A stretch of DNA of 64,000 nt from Hirsutella rhossiliensis (Eukaryota; Ascomycota; Sordariomycetes; Hypocreales; Ophiocordycipitaceae). Below, piece by piece: positions 54,157 through 64,000 of this stretch. Position 1 is the stretch's first letter. Every line of letters begins with the position of its first letter. Below the pieces are notes generated by a model that did not search any database, had not been told where the DNA came from, and saw nothing but the letters and a program-made list of their open reading frames with translations. The position numbers and the translations under genes are program-made. The stretch lies in assembly GCF_020360975.1 (NCBI RefSeq), contig NW_025408677.1, forward strand, positions 1,736,001-1,800,000, read 5' to 3'.

Positions 54157-55747
54157 TCATCCACGACGTCCACATTCATCACCCATACTAGAACCACAAA
54201 TCGCGTCAATACGGTGGCACCAGCGACCGCAGTCGCGGCTCTGTTGACGGCGGCCCTCTCTTTCGCCCTAAACTATCTAGTACAAAAGCATAGGCGAGCC
54301 TGACGAATGTGAGTCGATAACCATGCTCTATCGTGAACTCGCAACTACGGAAATAGCCATCTGATGGCTGGGTAGCCGCAATCGCAGGCCATTTTAGCTC
54401 ACAATTTCTCTTTCTAGGACGCCACGGTATGCATGTCCGGATGCACGACCCCAAGACGACAGCGGCGGGACTTGGTACGTAAGGCGACGCTTTTCTGCTG
54501 GCGCTCGTTGGGTCTGTCGCTGCGTTGAGGCCTCAATGAGTACCGTCAGATGGCAATGTTCCTCCTATGGCATGTTGTTATAGCACACGGAAACACGCAG
54601 GGCTTTTGCTCTCGTTTGGGCGTGCAAAGTCTGGGATACTAGGATAGCAGACGAGCCATTGTCGCACAAAAGGCCGTGTTATCTTGTGCACAGCCTGGGC
54701 ATGGCATGGTACAAACACAAACAATCCCCTGCGGAAAGGGTAGCATGGAACTGCTGCAGGGACCGAGGTGTTTATTTGCCATGTTACTCAACGGGGCCGT
54801 GTATGCGTGCGTGTTTGCGTATTTGGACAAGCCACGATGGATATCCAGACGGCTGGGGCCACCATGACAGATTCTTCGGGACAAGGGCGATGCATCGACA
54901 TAGCACGCGCCACGGAAGCGTCATGTCGGCCGCAGGGCAAGGAAGGATGCTGCCAATGAAGGACAGGCAGGGGAAGCACACCGCTTCTCGACCAGCCCCT
55001 GTCATGGTTTCCAGCGGCCACTCGGGGAGCACGGGTAGAGGGAAGCGATGCTGCTGCGGATGGGGGCCAAGTACGTATGCAGAAAAAGACGAGTCTTTTC
55101 GGTCTGCTTGTGTCTCGAGAGAGATTGACTGCCTCGCCTTGTCATCACCTTGACGTATCAGACTGGCGAGGTCAGGCCACGGCTAAAGCCCGGAAACGGC
55201 CAGCCGCCCTCTCCCCGCCCAGCCATTGGACGAACCGGTCCAGTGCAGCAAAAAGCGCCCCCAGCGGTGCTGTAGGCCCTGTGCGGAGAACAGTACCTAG
55301 GTAGGTACCTAGGTAGGTAATCAAGTCGGCCAGCACGCTCCCGGCCACTAAGATTTTTACAAATTCGTACCTTGGGTAATTACAGGTACTTTGCGGTAAA
55401 GACTGGGGCAAACCTCGCGCGACTCCATTTTTCGTCTTTTCTTTTTCCCAAACCTAAACCTCAGGGTTTTCCAACCGGCAAACATTTATTCCGTCACCCT
55501 TCACCATCCTCTCTTCTCACGCCCTGTATTAAAAAGATAATCTAAATATCCATCACGTCTCTTTGTCGCCATTGCGCGCGAGCATTGCATTCACAGCTCA
55601 CTGCATCCCAGAAGCGTTACGTTTGATCTCTCTCTCCGCGCCTTTCCGACTTCACGTCTGCCCGAGCCAACCTGCATCGGGTGCACGATTCCAACTTCTG
55701 TCCACCTGTCACGCCCAAGCCCGAAAAATCGCCCTGGTCATACCAAG
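54157..55747. other. Intergenic region upstream of the GYF-domain gene
   Basis: No coding region is supported; short frames on both strands lack signatures. The right part, with a C/T-rich stretch before 55600, should be the promoter and 5' UTR of the GYF gene. Confidence 0.45.
55294..55319. repeat. Tandem TACCTAGGTAGG repeat
   Basis: Two copies of a 12-bp unit in a row, itself nearly palindromic, in the upstream region of the GYF gene. Confidence 0.75.
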
Positions 55748-58700
55748 ATGCCGTCAAACCTGCCCTCGAGCTTTGCCTCGGCTGCGGCTGGTCAGAACGC
55801 GAACCGTGATTCGCGAGGTGGAAGAGGTGATGGGAGGGGAGCTGGAGGCGACTGGTAAGTTTGTCCTCCGTCATACGTCTTGTCTTCGCTTCAGGCTCCT
55901 TGTGCTTCTTCCGCGCCGTCACGAAATTGCTACCCTTGATATTGCCCCGGGCCCAATTGCTTCGCTGAGCCCTTGCTTGATGGCGAGCAGTCGGCCAGTC
56001 ACGTCTCAGCCTCGGCACGAGAACTTTTGATCCAGCCTTGTATCGCGTCACCTCGCTAATTCTGTGACGCCGAATAGGTCACGACGAGACGGTCGCTCAG
56101 CCAATGGTACCTTGACTTTCCGGCGCTCTTCGACAACCCCAACGGGTCACGTCTCGAACCCCCCTCCCTCTCACGACAACGCTGTCCAACCTCTGAGCAT
56201 CGACGAGACGCCCGCCGCCCAGCCCCCAACCTACGAGCCGGGCCCCTCGCGCTACACAAAGGACGAGCTTCTGGACATGTTCCGCTCTCAAAACCCCGCC
56301 GACGATCCCTCGCGTCTCTTCATGTCCGGGTGGAACCCTACCAGCCTCAACGGCGGCGGCTCCAGAGGCTGGGGCAAGAGCGGTGATAATCCTGTCCCGC
56401 AGGAACCCGGTGCCTGCTGGGACCAAAATGGAGACACTGCACCTCTGGGGCTGCTTGACTTGTCCGCCGAGGAGAAGGAGGTAGGCGCAAATCATTGGTT
56501 GCGGCCTGCAGCTCCATCTGACCATCGCCGACAGGCTTTCTTGACCGAAATAAATTCGCCGCTCAAACCTCCTGCGCAGAACAAGGAGGGGCATCAGGCC
56601 AACCTCAATGGTCGAAAGTCCTCGGTTTCGCACGGCTCTGGCAATACCTTCGGGGTCAACTCTCCCTCCTCGGCTACGCGACCGGGAACACGACGTCGCG
56701 AAACCATGGAATCGAACCCCTTTGGCGGTGGCGGGCTCGTCTCGCCAACCGCCGCCGGGCGCTTTTCGCGGGAGGACTCGTCGGCCTGGCTTCCTCGTAA
56801 AAGCAGTGAGCTGAGAGAATCAGAGCCTGACGACCCAGACGCCGATCAGGGTTCCCGCGAGGCCCTGGGAAAGCTGTCCACGGGCGGCCTCGCCCGAGCC
56901 AACACAGCTGGCGGGGGGGTAAGCATGAGTGCCATCTGGCCCCCCTCGGGCCAAACGACGCCGGGGGCTGGCGGGTTCGGAAACTTTTCCTTACCTTCTT
57001 CCTCGGCTGTTGGCGACAAACGTGTGGGAGGAGGCGTTGGTTCCAGCGGTAGCCGACTTGCACATCTCATCCCCAAGGAGAGCCATGACAACTCTGCCGC
57101 AAAGTCGGGCGACAACCAAAACGCTTCGGGTCAACAGTCTTGGCGCCCTCGCCCTCGCACCGACACGGACCCTTTTGGTGAGGCGGAACTGTCCGGCAGC
57201 GCTGTGCTTGGCGGCTCGCAAGACACCAGCGTGGCCGGGAATCCCCACGTCGGGCGAGTGGGCGTCCTAGGAACTCCCATCAAGGGCTCGACCGGCGACT
57301 TTGGCATGTCGGGCTTGAGTCTGGGTGGCCAGCCGGGCGATAATGGCCCGGTGAGTCCGTCAGAGACCAATCCGTACCGAAGCCCTCCCAACGATCGTAA
57401 CGACCACGACGAGGGTGATCCTAGCGGCACAGAACGATACAATGCTACAACTCAAAACGAGCAGCACTCAACCATGGGATCTGTCGCCCGCGGATTTGGC
57501 ACGACTGCCTTTGAAGGTAGTGACCGTAGCCAAACCTCGAGCGTGGGCCCCAAAGGGTACTCTCTCGGCAGCCTCTCGGGCTGGCCCGCGACGGCTGGCC
57601 CATCTGTCGGGACACCTGATCGAGAGCGGCCCAATTTTGGGAATGTCTTCGGCAACTCCTTGTTCAGCCCCGTGGGTGATCTTCAGTCTCCCGGCCTCTC
57701 CAATCTCAGCAACGTGTTTGGTCCGGCAGGCACCGGTGGTCTTGCCACCAACAACATCAGTCGCGGAAGCAAACTCGGCTCCCTTTTCCCCCCGGCCATG
57801 CAAGCACAGATGCAGTCTCATGAGCACGAGCACAACCTGTCCGAGGCGGGGCCAGATCCCCGCCAGGGCCACCCGCTCGGGGCCATTGGCCGAGGCAACA
57901 TGCCCGGCCCGGTACGCGATACAGAGAGTCCAATGCGATCCAGCCGCGGCATGTTCGAGGAACTCTTTCCCTCCAGTGAGGCTGCCAGGTCTCACGGGTC
58001 GTTCAGTGCCGCAGAGACTCCACAGCCGCCCGGCACCGCCGCGGGAACCCAGTCCTTTACGCCGGTCAGCGGCGGACTAGCCTTTGGCGGAGGTGCTCAG
58101 TCTGGAAACGAGCCACCTTCTGCCCAGGTTCGTCAAATGGTCATGCCCGATCGCATGAGATGGGTTTATCTGGACCCTCAAGGCCAGGTGCAAGGTCCTT
58201 TTACGGGCCTCGAGATGAACGACTGGTACAAGGCAAATTTCTTCACACCGGACCTTCGTGTGAAGAAGGTGGAGGATCCCGAGTTTGAACCGCTAGGGCA
58301 ACTCATCAGGCGCATAGGAAACTCTCGCGAGCCGTTTCTCGTACCTCAGATTGGGATCCCCCATGGGCCCCCAGCCCAGGGCGGCCCGTTCACTGCTGCA
58401 ACCAACAGCGGAGGCGTTGTGCCCCCTCTCAGTGGCGTGTTCCCCAGCTTCGGGAGGACCCTGACTGCCGAGGAGCAGAACAACCTGGAGCGACGCAAGC
58501 AAGAGGAACAATATCTCATGGCTCAGCAAAGGGAGTTCATGTTGCGACAACAGGCCATGACCAAGTTCCAGATCCAGGGAGGACCCGGCCTGCAGCACCA
58601 TTCGAGCGCTCACAGTCTCCAGAGCCAGCCCAGCTTCGGCAGCATGGCCTCTCCCATCGGAATCCCTCCGCAGCAGTCGCAACAGCCGCCTCCGCCTCCC

Positions 58701-60497
58701 ATCGGTTCGATGCCCCCTGGAGGTTATCATGAACTTTCTGCTGGTGCCCAGTCGGCGATGCGGGTCGGCCCGGCAAACGCAGACTCCTTCCGGCCGGACG
58801 ACATGGTCCACCTTTCCCCGGCCGAACGCCAAGTCTTGGCTACCCTTCAGGGCGGCTCTGCCAGTAACGAATTGGCCGCGCTTCAGCAGCGAGGACTGTT
58901 GCCCGGGGATGGAGAGTTGAGGTCCGGTCTGCCCGAGATTGACCAACTCTCGGATGATCCCGAAGGCTTCAGGGAGCGCCTTCAAGAGTTTGAGGAGCTG
59001 CGCGCCCTGCACGAGGCGGAAAGGGCTGCCGGCATCACGGACGACTTGGCGAATGTGGACATGGTACTGGAGGCGGCCGCGGCTTACGAGATTCCAACCA
59101 CTCAATCCGCCACGACGGCGGCACCGGCCGGCAGGGCTGGTAAGGCCGGGAGGAAGAAGACTCTCGAAGAGGTCGCTCTCTCGCTTACCCAGCAGGTACA
59201 GAAGACTCAGGCCGCGGCAGCTGCAGCCAGTCAACCCGCTGAACCTGACATGCCGATGCCGTTTCCTCCCCCGTCGTCATCGACGCCCCTTCCAGCGCCG
59301 ACTGCACAGAGAGTCCGGTCTAACCTCCCGGAGCAGTACAGTCGCTCCCAGAGCGGAACGCCTGACGCCGCTCACCCACCACCATTGGCGCCATGGGCCA
59401 AGGATCCCGGCTCAGAAGGCCAGAAGGGACCTAGCCTCAAGGAGATCCAAGAGGCGGAGGCACGCAAGGCAGCCAAGGCCGAAGAAGCTGCCGCTGCCGT
59501 GCGCAAGGCCGCCATTGAACAGGAGGCCGCAATGCTGCGGGAGAAGGAGCGACAAGCCTCCGTGGCCGCAGGCCTCCCGTCCACGAGCACATGGGGCCAT
59601 GGCTCGCCAGTCTCCGCGTCGAGTCCATGGGCAAAGCCGGGCCCCGCAAAGGGCCCTGCCCCCGGCATTCAGACCCCCGCATCATCTGCAAGCAAGAAAA
59701 CGCTGGCCGAGATTCAGCGTGAGGAGGAAGTCCGCAAGCAGAAGGCAAGGGACGTTACCGTCCACCCTGGCCCTCCCGCCATCACTTCCAAAAGCTATGC
59801 AAACCTTGCAGGCAAGCCAAACCAGACTCCAGTCTCGACTTCGCCGTCTCCCGCGGCGATGGTGGGCAGCGGCTGGGCAACGGTTGGCGCCGGTGGCAAA
59901 GTCAAGGCCCCTACCGGGCCGGTAGTAGCCCAAGGCCGGTCCCTCAGCACCAGCAACATCAAAACGCCAGCTACGGTTGCCAAGCCTGCTCCCAAAACCC
60001 CTACTGCTGTGAACAACGGCAACGGCCGGGCCGAGACTACCAATGCCGCTGCGGAGGAGTTCAACAAGTGGGTCCGTCGGGAGCTGTCTCGAGGCCTGAC
60101 GAACGTGACGGATAGTGAGTGGACCCGTTCCGTGCCTGCTGTCCCATAACCGGAGGACGGGCCTTTGCTTACAATCGTCACAGTTTCCGAGTTCCAAGGC
60201 GACCTAGAGGCGCTCCCGCTCGACACGGGCGTTATCGCCGACGCTGTCTACATCAACTCCAAAACGATGGACGGGCGCCACTTTGCCGAAGAATACGTGC
60301 GTCGTAAGAAACTGGCGGACAAGGGAGTCGTGGAGAAGCAGCCTCCATCCGACAACACCAAGTCGGGCGGCTCCTCTGGCGGGTGGTCCGAGGTTGCCAA
60401 GCGTAGCGGCAGCACGCAGCCCAAGGACAACGACGGCGGCAGCATGCAGGGAGCAGGCTTCAAGGTCGTGCCGAGCCGGAAAAAGGGCAAGAAATAG
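55748..60497 (+). CDS. GYF-domain protein (GIGYF/Smy2-like, 1485 aa)
   Basis: Three exons: 55748-55854, 56078-60114 and 60184-60497. Junctions GAC-TG|GTAAGT to AATAG|G and GAT-A|GTGAGT to CACAG|TT keep phase. The protein opens with a Gly/Arg-rich RGGRGDGRGAGGD segment and continues as disordered Ser/Pro/Gly sequence. The GYF domain lies around residues 720-785 (RWVYLDPQGQVQGPFTGLEMNDWYKANFF), with the conserved GPF and W-x-x-x-F features that bind proline-rich PPG-phi ligands. Coiled, Gln/Ala/Glu-rich stretches follow (ERRKQEEQYLMAQQREFMLRQ; ARKAAKAEEAAAAVRKAA), and a conserved C-terminal block (FNKWVRRELSRGL...DISEFQGDLEALPLD) ends in a Lys-rich tail. Such proteins act in translational repression and ER-to-Golgi transport in yeast (Smy2/Syh1). 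The first exon start is the only ATG that gives this frame. Confidence 0.9.
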
Positions 60498-61331
60498 AAC
60501 GGGTTGTCCTTTGACGTATTGAAGCAACGCCGGGCTTGAGATTGCTTCGAGGCTGCCCTGCTTGTTCTTAAGCTTGCCTGTCTGCGTCTCTTTATCGCCT
60601 GCCTCCCATGCCTTGGTCTGTCTTTTTTCTTTTCGGTGGGGGGACGGATGACACCGAGGTTGCTTGTTTGCAAGAGCTTGTTGGGGGATTGCACGGGGTC
60701 GCGAAATGGAAAGCGGAGAGATGGAGATGCTGAAAGCCCGGCTGCTTCTCGACCATGGGGGGGGGGGGGCAAATTGGTGCTTGGTGGGCAGTCGAGGCGT
60801 GTGGTGTTGGCGGCTTGCTGGCAGCAAGCGAGGCTGCAGATGATGTCATGTTTTTGTATGGAAGCGGCCATGAGTAGCATGTTCCCACAGACGCAGATAG
60901 CGAATATCCTTCCATGAAGCGCTATACTACGAAGAGGAGCAGCGCGGGGACGGCGTCGGGGGTGGTTTGATCCAAGGCGGTGTCCTGGATGAGAGCCATG
61001 TCTGCGCCCTGGCCTGGTTTAGGATATCGGGTTCGGGCGGGATCGATGGCTGCACGCCGTCTGGACTGAAGCACTCTCTGCTCACTGTCCAGGGAGGGAA
61101 GATTGCCTCATGATCTCCTTGGTTTGGCCACGATACTCCAGCGTCCACGTGTACCCAATCCAGCTGCTGAGCAAAAGTCGCCTTCTGCAAAAAAGCCTCA
61201 CCTATCCATCATAGCCTTGACTACCGTCCAAGCGCTCTAGGCCCAGTAAAGCCCCTTTTAGACCTCGCATCACGTGTGGCTTTTTTTTAATCCACTCCCC
61301 CTTTTCCAACCCTCGGCCCCTTTCTTCCAGT
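60498..61331. other. Convergent 3' regions of the GYF and TTC27-like genes
   Basis: An 834-bp spacer between two converging stop codons. It contains a G10-11 run at about 60759-60769 and a T-rich stretch near 61280. No gene is seen. Confidence 0.4.
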
Positions 61332-64000
61332 TTACTTGTCCCGCTTGAGTCCCTCCATGACGGCCTCGAGCGTCGCCCACCCCTCGCTACCCTCCCAGCG
61401 CTCCCTCGCGCGGCCCATGACGCTGCGCACCGCGCTCCTGGCCTTGCCGCGCCACCGGCACTCGGCCCCGGGGCCCCAGTTCTCGAGGACCGAGACGAGC
61501 TCGTCGGTACGCTTGACTACCTCGGCCCACGCCGCCTCGTCGTCGCCCGTCGCCCAGTCCGACGATGACGCGGCCGCCGACTCGCCCGGCAGCAGGCCGC
61601 TGCCCGACGCCCCGACAGCCGCGCGCCAGGCCTTCTCCGAGGCGTCGATGGCGCCGGCGTGATCGCGCCGCCAGGTGCGCAGGCGCGCCACGAGGGCCCA
61701 CAGTTCGGCGCGCTGCGTGATGAGCGGCACAATGTCGTCTTCGAGGAGCCGCGTCACGAGCCGCTCCATGGAACCTCGCGGGGGCTCGTAGACGCCGCTG
61801 CCAGCGTCCTTGTCCTTGGTCAGGACCACGTCCTGCAACAGCGCCGAGAGCACGTCCGTGTCGATGGCGTCTTCGCTTTGGCGGATGCGCAGCACGTGTT
61901 TGAAGGCGAGGACAATGTCGGCCACCGAGGGGGGTTCCATGCGGGCTGCGAGGGTGAGGACGTTGTCCCAGATGCGCCAATTATCGTGGGCAATGGACGC
62001 GCCCTTTTTGTACGCAGCCAGAGACTGGGACAGGAGAGTGCCGGGATCGCGCGAAATCCCGGGGGTTGCCTGGGCACCGGCCTCGCCCTCGTCGCATTCA
62101 GCTTCCACGGGGTCAGAGTCGACTTTGTCGTTGCCGTTTCTGGCGTCGGCGGCCACCTCGCAATACAAGCTCCATAGAGCACTTCCCAGATTGCTCCATG
62201 TCCTCGCGTCCTCGCCACCCGCCATGTCCGTCGAGCTGCCGATGGAGCGGCCGTACGCCTCAGCGGCTTCGTCAAACAGGCCGAGACGCAAGCTGATGTC
62301 GCCGAGACGGCCCCACATCTCGGGGCTGAGGCGATTAACGGCCGTAGCAATCTTGTATGCCGCGCGGGCCTTGCGCCAGTCTTGACGTTGCAGGTAATGC
62401 TCGCCAAGAGACTTCTGGGCGCGGGCGAAACGATGGCTGGAAATCTCCCATGCCCGCTCATAATAGCCAGGGTCGTCCTCGAGGTCACCGAGAATACACC
62501 AGAGTCGAGGGGCGTTTGGCGGCGGCGGCGTTCTCTCGGGGCCCGCGTAGTCACCGGGCTTGAGGAGCGTCACATCCTGTATCCCTTCGTCATCTGGGTC
62601 AGTCGTTTTCGGGGCCTCATCTCCGGTTCGGTGGAAGAGCCGCCATCGGATAATGGCCTTGGCCTTTTCTTCACCGCCGCTGCCCCTCCCTTGCTCGTCG
62701 TCGGAGGCAGCCGAGCTGGCCAGGCAGAGAGCGACTTCGGCCCACAGGTGCAGGCGTTTGAAGATCTCGAGCGCAGAGGTTAGAGACCCGACACCAGCCC
62801 ACGCGTAGGCAAGCTCAGATTCTAGATGCCAGCGCGGAGGGGTGGAAAGAGCATGGATATATCGAAGGCGTATATGAGCCGGGGCCGACTCGGACACCTT
62901 GGGTGCGGGAAGGAAGGTTGCAGGAGTCTGGCTGTTGGCTGTTGTCGTTTCGCTTCCAGGTGCTGTCACTTGAATGTCCGGCACATCTGGGGTCCCAGAT
63001 CCCCCCTCGGCGGGTTTCTCCGGCTGCTTTGTTGCACTTGAAGTGTCGGCGAGGACTTGATCGGCCACTGCTTGGAGCTGGAGTACTCCACGCTCCAAGG
63101 TCCTGCTTCTGTGAAGCTCTATCCTCGACCGGACCAGCAACGCTTGGGTATAAATCTGCCAGTTGGTCGACTTGTCGGTCAAGACCCGTACGGCAAACGG
63201 GAGCACTTCTTCCGAGGTCAGGGTGTCGACGGGCGAGAAAGAATCCTTAATAGTGGCTTCCGTCAGGAGGATGATCTGGTCCAGTGGAGACAACTGTGGC
63301 TGGCCATCTGGAGATAAGTCGGCCAGACCCGGCGGCAGCGCAGCGGCCTCGGCTTCAGTCCCGTCGCTCTCCTTGGTAAAGTGGATTTGCTCCAAGAGGG
63401 TGTCATTGTTGAGCGGCAGCGCGTCAGGCTTGGCGTCTTCTTGTATATTTTCTATTGAGACGGCGTTTCCCCCACTGCGTGCAAGAACAACAAGCTGGCT
63501 GGTGCTCTTCTCCTGAAACCTTGTCCTTTTACCGAGCGCGCCCGACAGAGCGTACTCCAGACCGCTAGTCTGCGCCGCCTCTTTGAGCGTCCTTTGCGCC
63601 TTGTCATGGTAACCAAGCAAGATGTAGTTGTTGGCCGCCTCGACGAGGAAATGCGTCTTTTCCTCTCGAGTCCAGATCTCGGCAGTCGACAAGACCTGGT
63701 CGCCACAAACATGGCCAGACAAGGCATCCATGGAGTCGAGAATGGTCGAGGCCAAGGTGGGCACGTCGCTCCACTGGGAGCTTTTGGTGAAGTTGGAGCC
63801 ACGACCCAGACTAGGCTGCGTGAGCAGCTTGTAGTGCCAGACATTGACTCGCAATTTCGTCCAACCGATACTGCATCTGGTGCCCTGTGGTGACGCATCT
63901 ATAACGATCTGACTGCTCTCACTGGCTAGGGCATATAGGATGACAAATCTCGCAAGGGAGAAGAGTTCCAAGTACGGGATGTGGCTGTAGGGGGCAACAC
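61332..64000 (-). CDS. TTC27/Emw1-like TPR protein, N-terminus beyond the window (at least 888 aa)
   Basis: One long frame on the minus strand, open to the right edge, so the start codon lies outside. The apparent first Met is a TTG and the frame continues upstream of it (PYSHIPYLELFSLARFVIL). A CCCCTACAG just inside the edge could be a splice acceptor. The N-terminal third has helices matching TTC27 (IPYLELFSLARFVIL; FLVEAANNYILLGYHDKAQ). The central TPR block follows: PRLWCILGDLEDDPGYYERAWEISSHRFARAQKSLGEHYLQRQDWRKARAAYKIATAVNRLSPEMWGRLG in successive helices, then DEAAEAYGRSI, TWSNLGSALWSLY and NWRIWDNVLTLAARM. An acidic Ser-rich insert sits between the first and second thirds. Homologues (yeast Emw1) are essential and linked to mRNP or cell-wall functions; the exact role is unclear. 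Confidence 0.88.
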   Translation of the reverse strand, partial: VAPYSHIPYLELFSLARFVILYALASESSQIVIDASPQGTRCSIGWTKLRVNVWHYKLLTQPSLGRGSNFTKSSQWSDVPTLASTILDSMDALSGHVCGDQVLSTAEIWTREEKTHFLVEAANNYILLGYHDKAQRTLKEAAQTSGLEYALSGALGKRTRFQEKSTSQLVVLARSGGNAVSIENIQEDAKPDALPLNNDTLLEQIHFTKESDGTEAEAAALPPGLADLSPDGQPQLSPLDQIILLTEATIKDSFSPVDTLTSEEVLPFAVRVLTDKSTNWQIYTQALLVRSRIELHRSRTLERGVLQLQAVADQVLADTSSATKQPEKPAEGGSGTPDVPDIQVTAPGSETTTANSQTPATFLPAPKVSESAPAHIRLRYIHALSTPPRWHLESELAYAWAGVGSLTSALEIFKRLHLWAEVALCLASSAASDDEQGRGSGGEEKAKAIIRWRLFHRTGDEAPKTTDPDDEGIQDVTLLKPGDYAGPERTPPPPNAPRLWCILGDLEDDPGYYERAWEISSHRFARAQKSLGEHYLQRQDWRKARAAYKIATAVNRLSPEMWGRLGDISLRLGLFDEAAEAYGRSIGSSTDMAGGEDARTWSNLGSALWSLYCEVAADARNGNDKVDSDPVEAECDEGEAGAQATPGISRDPGTLLSQSLAAYKKGASIAHDNWRIWDNVLTLAARMEPPSVADIVLAFKHVLRIRQSEDAIDTDVLSALLQDVVLTKDKDAGSGVYEPPRGSMERLVTRLLEDDIVPLITQRAELWALVARLRTWRRDHAGAIDASEKAWRAAVGASGSGLLPGESAAASSSDWATGDDEAAWAEVVKRTDELVSVLENWGPGAECRWRGKARSAVRSVMGRARERWEGSEGWATLEAVMEGLKRDK

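Noticed and set aside
61332..63971. TTC27-like protein starting at 63971
   Set aside because: The codon there is TTG and the frame stays open to the edge; the true start is outside the window.
1..64000. CRISPR array or bacterial operon features
   Set aside because: No regularly spaced repeats; introns and eukaryotic families show a fungal nuclear genome.

Overview
The window reads as nuclear DNA of a filamentous ascomycete, most likely a GC-rich Sordariomycete (Hypocreales is my best guess). Evidence: short introns (about 50-260 nt) with GTAAGT-like donors and CTRAC-like branch points, fungus-specific families (Zn2Cys6 regulator, CFEM, CYSTM, DUF7514-like), chromovirus, pogo and Tad-like transposons, and AT-rich RIP-like islands. 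I built the gene models by hand by joining reading frames at GT/AG sites whose phases agree; none has transcript support here. I see no tRNA, rRNA or CRISPR array.

Left part (1-31 kb). Eight genes lie in wide non-coding spacers: a tiny four-exon CYSTM peptide, a GPI-anchored CFEM protein, a Zn2Cys6/fungal-trans regulator, a secreted FAD disulfide-oxidoreductase-like protein, a HAD phosphatase with a 17-nt first exon, a TTC1-like TPR protein divergent from it, a large DUF7514-like protein, and a secreted alpha/beta-hydrolase-like protein. A Tad-like LINE endonuclease relic sits at 22.6-23.1 kb. A 257-bp solo LTR with a 5-bp duplication lies in an AT-rich island at 27.9-28.7 kb.

Middle (30.7-44.6 kb) is a three-level transposon nest. 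A chromodomain Ty3/gypsy element (30709-44607, identical 190-bp LTRs, TSD TACGC) is interrupted exactly at its PPT/3' LTR junction by a second chromovirus (35936-44413, 163/164-bp LTRs, TSD GTAAT). That element carries in its leader a pogo-like DNA transposon (36152-38939, perfect 101-bp inverted repeats, TA duplication). In both retroelements the bases right after the 5' LTR are complementary to a site about 50 nt before the LTR end, the arrangement expected of Tf1/sushi-type self-priming. All their coding regions are broken by many small frameshifts although the terminal repeats are identical or nearly so.

Right part (45.8-64 kb) is compact housekeeping DNA: ASA1 (WD40, ASTRA complex), an unrecognised 225-aa protein, pantothenate synthetase, a PlsB/GNPAT-type acyltransferase with a PTS1-like C-terminus (suggesting a peroxisomal DHAP acyltransferase), the RNase P/MRP subunit Pop4, a long GYF-domain protein, and a TTC27/Emw1-like TPR protein running off the right edge. 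These genes alternate as divergent and convergent pairs with short spacers.
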